Below, in pieces: positions 1 to 10,485 of a stretch of 64,000 nt of DNA. How positions within the stretch are numbered: the first letter of the stretch is position 1; each line of letters opens with the position of its first letter. Position numbers and translations under genes: made by a program. The notes under the pieces are model-generated. The model did not search any database. It saw nothing but the letters and a program-made list of their open reading frames with translations, and was not told where the DNA came from. This DNA comes from Conus ventricosus. Taxonomy: Eukaryota > Mollusca > Gastropoda > Neogastropoda > Conidae. Location: contig CM031616.1 of the NCBI GenBank assembly GCA_018398815.1, forward strand, positions 74,197,840 through 74,261,839, given 5' to 3'.

Positions 1-893
1 TCTTTTGAAAGAAACTGGAAAGAAATGTTTTGCACTTCTTGCAGTGATCATTCTTATGCACAAATGTGCGCCTCTGACCTGTGCACACAAGTCCACATGC
101 ACGCACACAAACACATACACACACACACCCCTTTAAACATGTATTCGTCTGTTCTCGTATATGTTTTCATACATCATTATCTATGCATATTTATTTGTCT
201 TTCATTTGATGTCATTGGTCCCAAAGACGGATTATGATTAAAACATCGACAATGTTTGTTCTTTTGTTTCTTTGAAAAATCTTCAAAACATTCTCAAAGA
301 AAGTTTTCATTTGTGAAAATGTAATACACTGTAGTAAAATTCTATTTCTGTAGTCATGTTAATTTTTAATAGCTGGTCTAGAGTTCTGACAGTAGTGGAC
401 CTGAAACTTCCCACTGAACAGCCAAAGCATGTCAGACAGAGAAGGTAACTCACCCAGTCGCTGTGCCAAGGCTCGTAACTCATGTAATTCCTCTTCCATA
501 CCAGTCTTTGCACTTGAACTAGTCTGGTGTCACTTTGTTTGAAATTTTAGCATTTTTCACAAACTATATATACATGTATACGCATTCGCTTGTGCACTGA
601 GCTTAAACTGCTGCTGGCCTGGTTTTGTGCACAGCAAATTACACTGCATGAAATTGAGGAGCACTTTACCATGGCTGATGTAGATTGCCTTCTTACAAAT
701 CAAGGATGTACGCTGAATTCCAAATTACCACTTAATTACAATCAGTTTTAATTTTGAGTTCTGTACGGTCTACTGGCACTGGGACCTTGACATGATGATC
801 CTGAATGCAGCTAAATTCGGTGAGTTGGGATAAGCAGCATGGGATGAAGTGACTGGTGTGACACCTCCAATATGGCGTGCACGCACGCACGCA

Positions 894-937
<44 letters not shown>

Positions 938-3055
938 TAATGAAACAAACAAAAAACCCAAAGCAGGCAGAATTCTACAGAACAAGACCAGGTTTTCAAA
1001 TGAAACCCTACCAAATGTGATGCACCATTGCTGACAGAGGTCTGGAGCTGAGAAGACACAGGGTCAGAGTGAAGGTCCAGGCAGGGCTTGCGATCGTATG
1101 GCTTCATTTTGGGTTTCTTCACTCGGGGGTCATAGGGCTGACTGTGTCCTATGCCCGAGGAGGTAGTAGCTGCCTGTAGGAGAAAAGAAACAAAGAAAAC
1201 AAGTAGAACACACACATTATCCTATCAAGACAAACTGATCGCTACCACAATATATACTGCTATTCCTCTGATGACAAAAAACATGTAAAACATGTGTGAA
1301 TCAATTAAACAGACAATTTTTTAACACGCCAATGTGATTTTTTTGTTTTTAATCAAAGGTTTCGATTATCATGGTAAGTTCCAAGCATAATGATCACAAT
1401 TCTGGAAAGGAGCTTTAATCCTGAAGAACCACTTTGACCATTTCTGAGGTGAGGCAATCAAAAACCACCCACCACACACAATCCTCTCATCATAAGAAGA
1501 GCACAGTGATCTTGCACTTATATTGCAAAACACTGTGAGTTCCTTCACCGTTCCCCCAGCCTCCCATCCACCTTCCCCATACCTGTGCTTGAGGCCCACC
1601 GCTCCCTTCTTCCTCTTCCATGAAGAACTGATAAAGCAATATGCAAACAATACCTGCCTGAGGATGGCTGTTCTATCTTTCAACTTGGTGATCATTTGAA
1701 ACCAGGAAGTCCACTGATAGTCTACGCTCTGGATTACCAAATGGGGGTCAAGTCAAAACGCACCTGTCTTATGGAAGTGGTTCCATCTTTCACATACTGC
1801 TCATGTTTCCTCTTGACAATCAGTGCCTGCAGTTCTTTCTTCTTCTTCAGAAATCCTTCTTCATCTGTAAATTACGAAACATAATCAATCATGATAACTT
1901 TCTGTAAATTCTTTTAAAATAAGCAATAACGATTTAAGAAAAATAAATTTAAAATATCATCTAGAAAAATCTTCATTTGCAAATGGCAATGCATGATGAA
2001 TCATCATGTACTGAAGATTTTCGCAAAATAATCATAGCAAATACATTCATAGCCGAAATGCCATAAACACGACACTGTTTTATTCAGTTTTTATTATGGT
2101 TATAATAATGTTAATTTCTCAAAGCCTTGAAAAACCAAACTGCAATAATAAGATGTCATGAATTACATTGTAAGGCTTAGTTTTGTTTTGCTTTCATTTT
2201 GCTTTTTGTCCCCCTTTCAAGAGATCCTTATTGTGTAACGATGTCCAGAATTTGTAGACTTGGCCACATGTACCTTATGTTGTCCACCCAGGTAGCTCAT
2301 CTTACTGAATTCCGTTCATTACAAATGTGGCAAATTCACAACCCAAAAGCCTTGCTTTAACACTACATATTTTACTACCCATCCTAACCCATTCAGAACT
2401 GCTTAGCTATTGACAGTAGGTCTACAATTTTCTACCTGCTAACAGAAATTTACAATTGCCACCATCAGCATTGTACTCACCCGCTTTAAAATCTGTTCAA
2501 TATTCACCTTTTCAAAGATTTAATAAAACAATTTCTATTTTGAATAATTACTTCTCATTTTTGGAACACTTTGTCTGGATAGACATGTTCATGATGAGAA
2601 ACAAAACAAAATAGAAAAAATCCCTGCAAAATGTTGAAGAAAATTCCATGTCTGGCCAAAGACATGCTCTGACTGATAACGAGATAAGCATTCTAAGAGC
2701 TTGAATAAAAAATAGTAGAGATGTTTAACATCAAACCATAAGTATGCATGTCAAAAAGCACAGGTAAATCTACCCTAGTGGACATACATCAATATTTTTT
2801 TTCATTGGAAGTATTTCCAACTTTATATATATATTTCCAACTTTGGTCCGACTACCTTGTTGCCAGAGTGTTAAATCTGGAAAGTGCATGCCATGTGAGA
2901 AGAATCATCTCTCAGATGAGATTGAAAGTGTGTATGTGAACATATATATGTGTGTCTGTATTTTCTGTGTGGGCATGCCTGTATGTGTGCGTGTGTGAAT
3001 GTGTGTGTGTGCATGTGCAGACTACATGTGTGTGTGTTTGTGAATGTATGTATAT

Positions 3056-3105
<50 letters not shown>

Positions 3106-3180
3106 ACATGTTTGAGTGAGTGCGAATGTGTGGACTGTGTGAGCGTGTTCACCAGCATGCATGCACCTGCTGTGCGTGTG

Positions 3181-3276
<96 letters not shown>

Positions 3277-3809
3277 TAAATGCACGTGGTGTGCGTGTAT
3301 AGATGCGAGTATGCATGACAAAGAGAATTCCACAACTAACTTACTACCTCTCTCAGTCTCTGGTAGATTAAAAACTACAGTCTCTCGCCTGCATCATCAA
3401 CCACAAGGCCATAGTCTCAGGTTATCTGTGGAGGGCTCTACAACATCATCAATGTGTAGTACACATATTTACACATGTTGTTGAGTATGAACTTACTTCT
3501 AGCATGTTTTTTGCCTTGCCTGTGTACCATGAGCATGTTCACAGTGTCAAACACAGGGTGGTGGCCACACACAAGGCACGTCAATCTGAAACAGATCCCA
3601 GATGTTTTCTTTTATCAAGAGTTCATTGATCTGCAAATTTATGCAATTCTTTTATTAGACGACACTTCCTTTCCCAGTGTGTGTGTGTGTGTGTGTGTGC
3701 GTGTGCGCGCGTGTCTTTTGTAGCAGTGCGTGTGTGTGTGTGTGTGTGTGTTTATGAACATGACAGGGCAAGAAGGGTGGAGAGATTGGTATCTCTTTAC
3801 AACAGTGTT

Positions 3810-3879
<70 letters not shown>

Positions 3880-4342
3880 TGTGTGTGTGTGTTTGTGTGT
3901 TTATGAATATGACAGGGCAAGAAGGGTGGAGAGGTTGGTATATCTTTACAACAGTGTCGGTGTGCGCGAGAGATCTTATTTTTGTAGTGTGTTATAATGT
4001 GTCTACATGTGTGTGATTGTGTGTTTGCCAGTACAAGTGCATTGTGCATGCATACATGTGCCCATCACATGTGTGTCTCCTTTTGTATTCACACAGATAC
4101 AGGTGACATATGAAATTAAGCAACTGTTCTCTATACCTTCCATTGCACAGTAATTTGGCCTCGTCCTCTGGTATATCTTCTCCAAACAGTTCCGTTACGC
4201 GCCTTCTCTGTGGAAAATAAATGCAACATTAATTTCTTTTGATGATGTTGAAATAAATACAAACAAATCAAAAGACTTCATTATTTTCCTGCCCACTGTT
4301 CCTGTTCATGCCTCCATCCTGTACGTGTACATTCCCTCACAC

Positions 4343-4385
<43 letters not shown>

Positions 4386-6244
4386 TTCTTTACATCATAC
4401 AACTGCCTGCTGTTGAAGCAAATCTACTGGAATGAAACTTTCTGATGAATGTTTTTTTTGTATCCCTAGTAGTATCTAGTAGTATCTAGCTGAATCACCA
4501 AACTGTTCATGACAGACAAGTGAAAGGTTAACCAATGACAGCTACAGTCATCCAGTGTGTTTTGAATTGACTGATTTTGTTGAAATCACTGCCACTGCTA
4601 TGCTGCAGTGAGCACAGCAGTTTCTGTTGATTGTGCTAAATAGCAGCTGCACTGGAAAGTCAAATGGCTGCAAACCTTCTTTATATCTTGATCAATATAT
4701 TCCTCAAGCAGTTCCTCTGTGATTGAATAACAAGCACAATTAAAACTATCTTAAAGCCTCCTTAAGACAAGATTTCTTAAACTGGTGTGTTAACCTGCAT
4801 CACTTGTCTAACAATCGAACTGAAGTGTTTAATGCGATCCATGCAAAACTATATCCATGAAGAACGGAAGAAATCTTAATCCATTAGCGTGATTAAAGGT
4901 TAAACTTAGTTCATTGATAAACATCTGACATCAAACTTCTGACTCTCAGTCTCTCTCTCTCACCATCTTTATTTCACTTATATTTTTGTAATCAGTCTCA
5001 TCTGACATGTAAATGAATCATAGGTCTACCTTTTCGTCATTCTTCTTCTTCTTCTGTATAGTAGCCACCATCAACCAGTTGATGATTCTGCCACTTTGCT
5101 GGGGTCTGCTTAGGAATTGTTGGGGTCTGCTTATGAACGATACAGAGAAAAAGAAAAAAAAAACCTTTTATTGTGGTGTTTTGTGACCCTTGCCATGAAA
5201 GTGTCAAGAGTGCACGGAATTAAATTTGCCGATGGTACAGAGTTCCAATCCCTGATGGTCCTTGGGAGGAAGGAGCCCTGTTGGTACTGTGTTCTGTAGA
5301 GAACAGCGGCAAATTTTTTGTCATGTTCGTGTCGCTCATGTGTGGCAGAGGTTTCAGCTGCTCTTTCAGCCTTGATGTCTGTATCAGACCGTTGTTTATT
5401 TTAAACAACGTCACAATGTGGGCTGACTTCCTGCAATTCTCCAATGATGGCCAGTTGAGCTTTTCAATCAGCTTGATGTGTTGTGATATCTACTGAGCAC
5501 AAAACGGGCAGCCCAGCGTTGGTTCCTCTAAGTTCAGCGATGTTCTTCTGAGAGGTTGGATCCCAAACAGTTGCTGAGTACTCAACAAGTGGATGGTCTT
5601 GGGTCTTGTGTGCTTTTTCTTTGACAACTGGTGTGCTGATTTTAACTTATTTAAGATTGCGCTGGAGAATGTCTTGGGCTTGGTTGACCTTTGAGCACAC
5701 GGCATCAACGTGCTCGTCCCAACTTAACTGCTGATGGATTGCTACTCCAAGATATTTCACAGAGCCGACAGTCTCTACAGTGTGGCCATATACTGATATA
5801 GTTGGTACTCCTACTTTTTCTATTCTCTACTTTTGGTGCCAGGCATTCATCTGCTATACCAAGGCACATATGCACACACACAAAAGAGTTAGTAACAAAC
5901 AGATTACACAATCATGAGGGCGCACTTTTGTTTTCGTTGCAGAAAACTGTTACTACTATCGGCGTCTATCAGCCGTCTACCGCTGTACTAGGCAAGCTTG
6001 TAAACAGAACTCTGTTTCTACCCTACCACTGCACCAATAGTACCGATGATCAATTAGGACATGTTCAGATTCACACACGAAAAGGATTATTAATGATCGA
6101 TTTATCCTGACTTCTATCTATTCTTCACTTGGCTGAAGATTAGATTCCAGACAAATAAACCATGAAACACAGAAAATCACATGGAAAACTTACTCTCAGG
6201 TTGGCCAATAATCCTGCATCGTTCCCCTCACGTTTGAACGACAT
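1..6244 (-). CDS. SCNM1: SCNM1-like zinc-finger protein gene (spliced, 3' end outside window)
   Basis: Sodium channel modifier 1 homologue, in known animals a nuclear protein of the minor (U12) spliceosome. Coding exons on the minus strand, all with GT-AG borders: 6194-6244, 4137-4207, 3497-3585, 1764-1864, probably 1654-1683, 1012-1173 and 454-523. Phases agree at each junction. The start MSFKREGNDAGLL matches the family N-terminus MSFKREGDD; the next exon gives RRVTELFGEDIPEDEAKLL, matching the family's RRV..L...IPEDEA. The third exon carries the C2H2-type finger CLVCGHHPVFDTVNMLMVH followed by GKKH. Basic, poorly conserved sequence follows. About 191 residues are covered; the vertebrate protein has about 230, so the acidic C-terminus (family signature VKDENVEFDSDEEE) should lie left of position 1. 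The first four exons are firm, the last three less so. Identification is from recalled family sequence, not a search. Confidence 0.88.
454..523 (-). CDS. SCNM1: SCNM1 possible exon 7
   Basis: 70 bp beginning TSSSAKTGMEEELHELRALA then QRL, helix-forming, followed by a good donor gtgagt. Phase 0 in fits exon 6. It would precede the terminal exon, which is not in the window. The acceptor gacaccag is moderate. Confidence 0.45.
881..934. repeat. CA microsatellite
   Basis: (GCAC)n grading into (CA)n, in the SCNM1 3' part. Open frames across it (His-Thr or Cys-Val runs) are artefacts. Confidence 0.95.
1012..1173 (-). CDS. SCNM1: SCNM1 coding exon 6
   Basis: Strong acceptor ttttctcctacag, then AATTSSGIGHSQPYDPRVKK and PKMKPYDRKPCLDLH, a proline/basic, weakly conserved middle region of the protein. 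Phase 0 in. The 3' border is taken at a GTAGGG donor (phase 0 out) but an earlier one is possible. Confidence 0.6.
1654..1683 (-). CDS. SCNM1: SCNM1 possible 30-bp exon 5
   Basis: Ten codons, LKDRTAILRQ, resembling the family's LLTQTRLITQSAL position. Donor gtattg is good. The acceptor (caccaag) has a weak pyrimidine tract and the intron to exon 4 is only about 80 bp, so the left border is uncertain. Confidence 0.45.
1764..1864 (-). CDS. SCNM1: SCNM1 coding exon 4
   Basis: 101 bp after acceptor tttacag. It encodes NEEGFLKKKKELQALIVKRK then HEQYVKDGTTSIRQ, a lysine-rich helix-like segment matching the basic stretch after the finger in the family. The donor is gtgcgt and the exon ends in phase 0. 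Confidence 0.75.
2939..3275. repeat. GT and GT-GA compound microsatellites
   Basis: Imperfect GT-rich stretch with a pure (GT)n core at about 3058-3103, a second at about 3177-3217, and directly joined (GA)n at about 3218-3273. It lies in SCNM1 intron 3. Confidence 0.95.
3497..3585 (-). CDS. SCNM1: SCNM1 coding exon 3 (zinc finger)
   Basis: 89 bp with acceptor ctgtttcag and donor gtaagt. It encodes the single C2H2/matrin-like finger (C-x2-C-x12-H-x5-H): CLVCGHHPVFDTVNMLMVH then RQGKKH. PVFDT and GKKH are hallmark residues of SCNM1. The joins to neighbouring exons (AG+A and A+AT) keep the frame. The exon sits between large GT-microsatellite blocks and is too short to show as a long open frame. 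Confidence 0.88.
3678..3975. repeat. GT microsatellites with a duplicated spacer
   Basis: Three (GT)n blocks. A roughly 60-bp segment (gtttatgaa.atgacagggcaag, then agggtggagag.ttggtat) occurs at 3749-3808 and again at 3898-3958 with a few differences: a local duplication of microsatellite plus unique DNA, in SCNM1 intron 2. Confidence 0.85.
4137..4207 (-). CDS. SCNM1: SCNM1 coding exon 2
   Basis: 71 bp, phase 0 in and phase 2 out. It encodes RRRVTELFGEDIPEDEAKLL then CNG. The acceptor is tttccacag and the donor gtatag. RRV and IPEDEA are conserved in the family just before the zinc finger. Confidence 0.88.
4347..4383. repeat. CA microsatellite
   Basis: Pure (CA)n in SCNM1 intron 1. Confidence 0.95.
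5200..5835 (-). mobile_element. LINE reverse-transcriptase C-terminal relic
   Basis: Reading the minus strand from about 5830, the broken translation shows VETVGSVKYLGVAIHQQLSW, then DEHVDAVCSKVNQAQDIL and later LFKINNGLIQTS with ...NRAPSSQGPSGIGTL. This order (LGV...LSW..H, then the 'thumb' and tail) is the end of ORF2 in Jockey/RTE-like non-LTR retrotransposons. Several frame breaks and stops show it is dead. It lies in SCNM1 intron 1, same strand. Confidence 0.75.
6194..6244 (-). CDS. SCNM1: SCNM1 coding exon 1
   Basis: Seventeen codons, MSFKREGNDAGLLANLR, then a strong donor GTAAGT (complement of 6188-6193). The ATG is chosen because the first eight residues match the family start. The sequence upstream on the minus strand is presumed 5'UTR and promoter. 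Confidence 0.88.
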
Positions 6245-6500
6245 CTTTTGGGCAACCTTTCCCACGTAAAAAAAAAACCGATCTGAATAGGGCCTAGCCT
6301 ATCCACCAATCAAACGAATACACTTATTTTATGGTTCATTCCCCACCCCACCCCCCCCCCACCCCCCCCCCCCCCCCCCACCCCCGGCTGTATCGAAACT
6401 CAATTCTTTTTTTAAAATAGAAAAGACGTGAATCGGAGAATAAGTTGTTTAAACTTAGTCTCTGTCACTTTTGCAGAGTATATTAACACATGCGTCGGAC
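6245..6500. promoter_or_regulatory. Presumed SCNM1 5' region / promoter with C-rich tract
   Basis: Upstream of the SCNM1 ATG. It contains a CCAAT motif (about 6304-6311) and a nearly pure poly-C run at about 6343-6385. CNOT4 lies divergently to the right, so a shared promoter is possible, but no transcription start can be seen. Confidence 0.3.
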
Positions 6501-8400
6501 CCATGAATCTCCAAATTCTGTATCCTTCCTCACAATTAGCCTAGTGCTTGATAAATTCAGCCGCACACCTTCGAGTTTCGCTTTTAATCTCGCAGTTTCT
6601 CAGTTGAGGAATCGAGATTATATGAAACATCCGGGCGTCCTGAGTTGGCATGCGCAAAGCTTCTGTATCGTATTAAGAGTTCACAGCAGGAACAGGCATC
6701 GTCAAAAAATTCTTCTCAGCAAGAAATAGGTGTGGATTACTCATTATAAACGCCACTGTTATGTTTGACATTTTGTTATAAACTGAAAAAGATCTTTTTA
6801 ATCTAACTGTATCTAGAAGTTGTCTAAAAGTTGCTGAAACGTCGTCCTTGATCACAGTCCGACATAACAGTAATACGAGGGTCAAATAACTTCGAGATAT
6901 TTTTCCATTCTGGACGGATGCCAAGGGTAACATTGGTTTTCAGCGATTAATTTTTCGACTGTGAGTACAGTATCTTTATAGTATTGTCTCGAAGTGTGGG
7001 AATGGCTATAGTTTCACCTGTTCAATTTGTAAGATGTGCGCTGAAGGAGCCATATCATTTATTGACGTGTAAGGAAAGGTGGGAGGGGTGACTCGTCGCA
7101 TTTAGCGATTTTTCATGTTTAACTGAAATTGTCAGTTACTGTGCTTTAATTTGTGCCATTGATTTATAAGAACGTAACAACCAGTACTATTGCGCATTTC
7201 AGTTTTTAACAGATTTTAGAATGAATTTAGACTTGACAAGTTATTTTTGGAATTTCTCACCATCTGAAATTCTGATCATGTGGTCATTCAGTCATTGTAG
7301 GATTGTGCAGATATGCTACTTCCTGTTGACAGGTTTTATCCACTGAAATTGGGGTTTTCTGTGTAATTGAAATTCTGAGAGATCAAAGAATCTTTATTGA
7401 ATTGTTGCTGTTGAGATTCTTATTGGACTTGACAAGTTGAGGCTTAAAAGAGATTTAACCCTTAAAAAAAAAACACCTGAAATTGACTGAGCTATTTATA
7501 GACATAGTTATTTTCACCAGTCATAGGAAAAAAGATTTCTTACCAGATGGGACAGGAATTCTTCTTCCTAAAATACTGGTTCACTCAAAAACGAGTAGGT
7601 CACCAGCGCGCATGTTAAAAAGTAAAATAAAATAGCTTAAAAACAGTGCGACTCAGACTGTTGGCCCCTGGAGCAAATTTGGCAACAAGGGGTCGCACTC
7701 GATATTCAAGAAGTTAAAGCAATGGCCAAATTCGGCCCAGGTACCCATGAAAAGAATTTCTTCATGAAAATGACAGTACAGGTTAATATATAAACAGCTT
7801 TTGAAAGCAGCGTAAAATGATTCACTTGTCACTGAAAACTGATCCTGATTCTGAAAACTGGAATTCAGAAACTGAACATAAAAGATTTACAGTAGCTGAA
7901 CTATACAGTTGACAAGATACATACTTGGAATTTAATTTGTACTGAGTTGAGCAGGCTGTTCATAGGAGGATTGATGGAGAGTAAAAAATGTAAGGCAGTT
8001 CTAAAGTTTTCTTAACTATGCAGTGATCTGTTGACACATGGTAATTACTGAAGTCATGCATATTCTTTAGTATGGACTGTTGGTATATATCTGTAGTCTC
8101 AAAGTTGCGGATACATTTCTGTTTGCATCTCAGAATAATTATATGCACTGATGCATACTTTTAAATGTGGTAGTAAGTCTGTTAATGTGTGTGTCTAATT
8201 ATCTTGGTTTGAAGTGGTACAGAACGGAAGAATAGTTCTAACTGATGTGGATGTGTCTGAGGTCCTGTGCCTTTTACTTTTTAGTCTTTTGATTGATCTT
8301 GTTGTAGTTTTTGACTTGTTCGATGATTGAGATCTTTTAAGGTCTGTTCGTAGATCCTCTAATAACTCGTCACTCAGTGACTGTCATGCGTGGCTTGCAA
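6500..8400. other. Intergenic or 5' noncoding stretch, nothing recognised
   Basis: AT-rich sequence without recognisable protein, RNA gene or repeat family. Short open frames here lack any family resemblance. It could hold a noncoding first exon of CNOT4. Confidence 0.4.
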
Positions 8401-8409
8401 GACTGAGTG

Positions 8410-9110
8410 ATTAGTTTTTACACTTTGGTTCGTACAGGCTGGGTAGGTGCCTCCAGTGGTGGTCCAGTCGACTCTTAAAGGCATTGGTGGATGGCGCCGT
8501 CACAACTGCCTCAGGGAGACTGTTCAAAGTTGACACCACTCTGTGAGCGAAGTAGTTCCCACTGAGGTCTAGTCGGTACCTGTCTTCTGCAGCTGTCAGG
8601 GGGTACCTGTCCTTCTGCAGCTGTCAGGCGGTACTGTCCTTCTGCAGCTTTAGAGAGTGCCCACGGAGGGCCCTCCCACTTGCCAGTGTCAGTTTGGGTC
8701 GCTTTACTTCATAATATCCATGAAGGTACTTGAAAACCTATCATGTTGCCCCTGAGTCGGCAATGTTCCAGTGTAGGCAGTCCTAGGGCTCTCAGCCTCT
8801 CTGGATATGGCTTGTTCCTCAAGGATCCCAGTAGTTTTGTGGCTCACCTCTGCACATCCTCAGTGTCACTGCAAAGTGTTTTTCTGACACGGCTGCCAGA
8901 TGCTGTGTCCATATTCCAGAATAGGCCGCACTAGGCTCTTGAAGAGCTGGACGAACATCTGCTGTTAGGTAGTCAAATGACCTGATGAGTCCAACTATCC
9001 TGGTTGCCTTCCCAGTTGTGTGTGCTACATGGTCCACAAAATTCAGCTTATTGTCCACCCATACACCAAGGTCTTTCTCTGCCACCATTTCTGTCAAGGT
9101 TTTTTTTCAA
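8410..9110 (-). mobile_element. CR1-like LINE 3' fragment
   Basis: On the minus strand the translation begins VAEKDLGVWVDNKLNFVDHV then AHTTGKATRIVGLIRSFDYL, continuing after frame breaks through LRALGLP-, RGDMI- and YRLDLSG-like pieces to a KSRLDHHWRHLP-like end near 8450. That is the RT thumb and C-terminal tail of CR1/L2-type LINEs. 5'-truncated and frameshifted. Confidence 0.8.
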
Positions 9111-10402
9111 AACCATAGTTTTACATTACAGCTGTTCCAGAGGTTGCTTGATGTTGAGAGAGTTATTTGCTTCTCTTTTTTTTTAGCTCAAGCTGTCTAT
9201 AGACTGTTCATTTGACTTAACTTTAACAGTTTTGAAGTTCTCCAGTTACTTTAAAGATGTAACAAGTTGGTACTTCACGGGTTTCAATTATTCAGCCCTC
9301 CTAATGAAAAGCTCTTCCAAAATCCATCAAACCTAACTGAGGTATAGTCAGCATTGCTTGAGTGTGCAGACACATTACTGAGCCTTGCTTCTGTGTTTTT
9401 GGTGTATTAGCATTTAAAGAAACTTGAAAGGGTTAAGGAGTACATGGGCAACTGAACAGTCATGTTGGAAGGTTATCATTTCTGAAGCTGCCTTATTTGA
9501 CAAGAGATTTGCTTTGTTTTGTTTGTTTTGTTTTGACAGATTCATATTTTCTTTACAAGTAGTTTGACTTGTTGATGAATTGTTGTTGTACATTTATTTT
9601 CTTTATCCAGATTAATGCAGCTAGTAAAGTGATGCGCGAATCTGGCGTGGGAAATCGGTGTTGAGAGAGAGAGTTGGGATGACATCTTGGCTGCTGGAAG
9701 GTGACTTTCCACTGGTTTGGATGTGTAGCTCTAAACTATTTGCACAATTCTGCAGTTTCTTGCAAAGATTTGTATAAAGTGACGATGTAACAAAAATTAT
9801 TTTTTGTTTACCATGAGAAAACAAACAAAAACTCAGCAATGGCAATGCCAAGTCACTTTCATATATTTTAGAAGCCCAGCCTCTCTGTTACCAGGGTGAA
9901 ATAAAAGCATTTTACCCCTATTGACACTTTTGAGTAAATCTTAATATACATTATCAGCTTATTGTTTTGTCTGTCAGCAGTATTATTGAACTGAAGATAT
10001 TGGTGTTCAGAAAACTTTATGGAGATATGTCGGCAAGATTAGATATATTGGAACCATTCAATCACTGTTCAGAAAACTTGGAGATATGTCAGTTTTTAAC
10101 AATCTTTGCAAGAAACTACAATGTAGAGCTCCAAGATCGAACAGAGGGCCAGCAGCTATGCCAATTGTAAAGAAAATGGTTATAATATGTGACCCAGGTA
10201 TGAAGCCATTCACTTGAGGTGTGGATGTGGATCAAAGGGCTGGTCCATGATCTGTTCGATCTTGGAGGAGCTCTGCACTGCCCAGAATGTCCTTCTGCTG
10301 GTTCTAGTTTGAAATGTAATTTTTGCACAGATACCAAGACAATAAAACAAAGTATTCACTGCATAGAGTTGATTGTCTAAAACCACAGTCTTCGTTTTGC
10401 AG
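9110..10402. other. Noncoding stretch upstream of CNOT4 exon 1
   Basis: No gene recognised. Segments of the form 'gtttcttgcaaagattt' (about 9756) and its complement (about 10100), and 'gctccaagatcgaacag' (about 10126) and its complement (about 10250), form inverted pairs, suggesting old duplications or hairpins of unknown meaning. Confidence 0.4.
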
Positions 10403-10485
10403 GGATCTGGTGATTGGTTATTGCTCTTGTCGAACTGAGAACACCAAATAGTTTCAACATGTCTGTGGGAGATGACTCCAATGAG
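10403..10485 (+). CDS. CNOT4: CNOT4 first coding exon
   Basis: ATG at 10459 gives MSVGDDSNE, then donor gtatgt. The next exon starts with the first RING cysteine, just as MSRSPDAKEDPVE precedes it in vertebrates. An upstream acceptor (gttttgcag, ending 10402) suggests that 10403-10458 is 5'UTR and that a noncoding first exon lies further left. Confidence 0.8.

Noticed and set aside
2871..4049. His-Thr, Cys-Val and Arg-Glu repeat open frames
   Set aside because: Translations of GT/CA and GA microsatellites.
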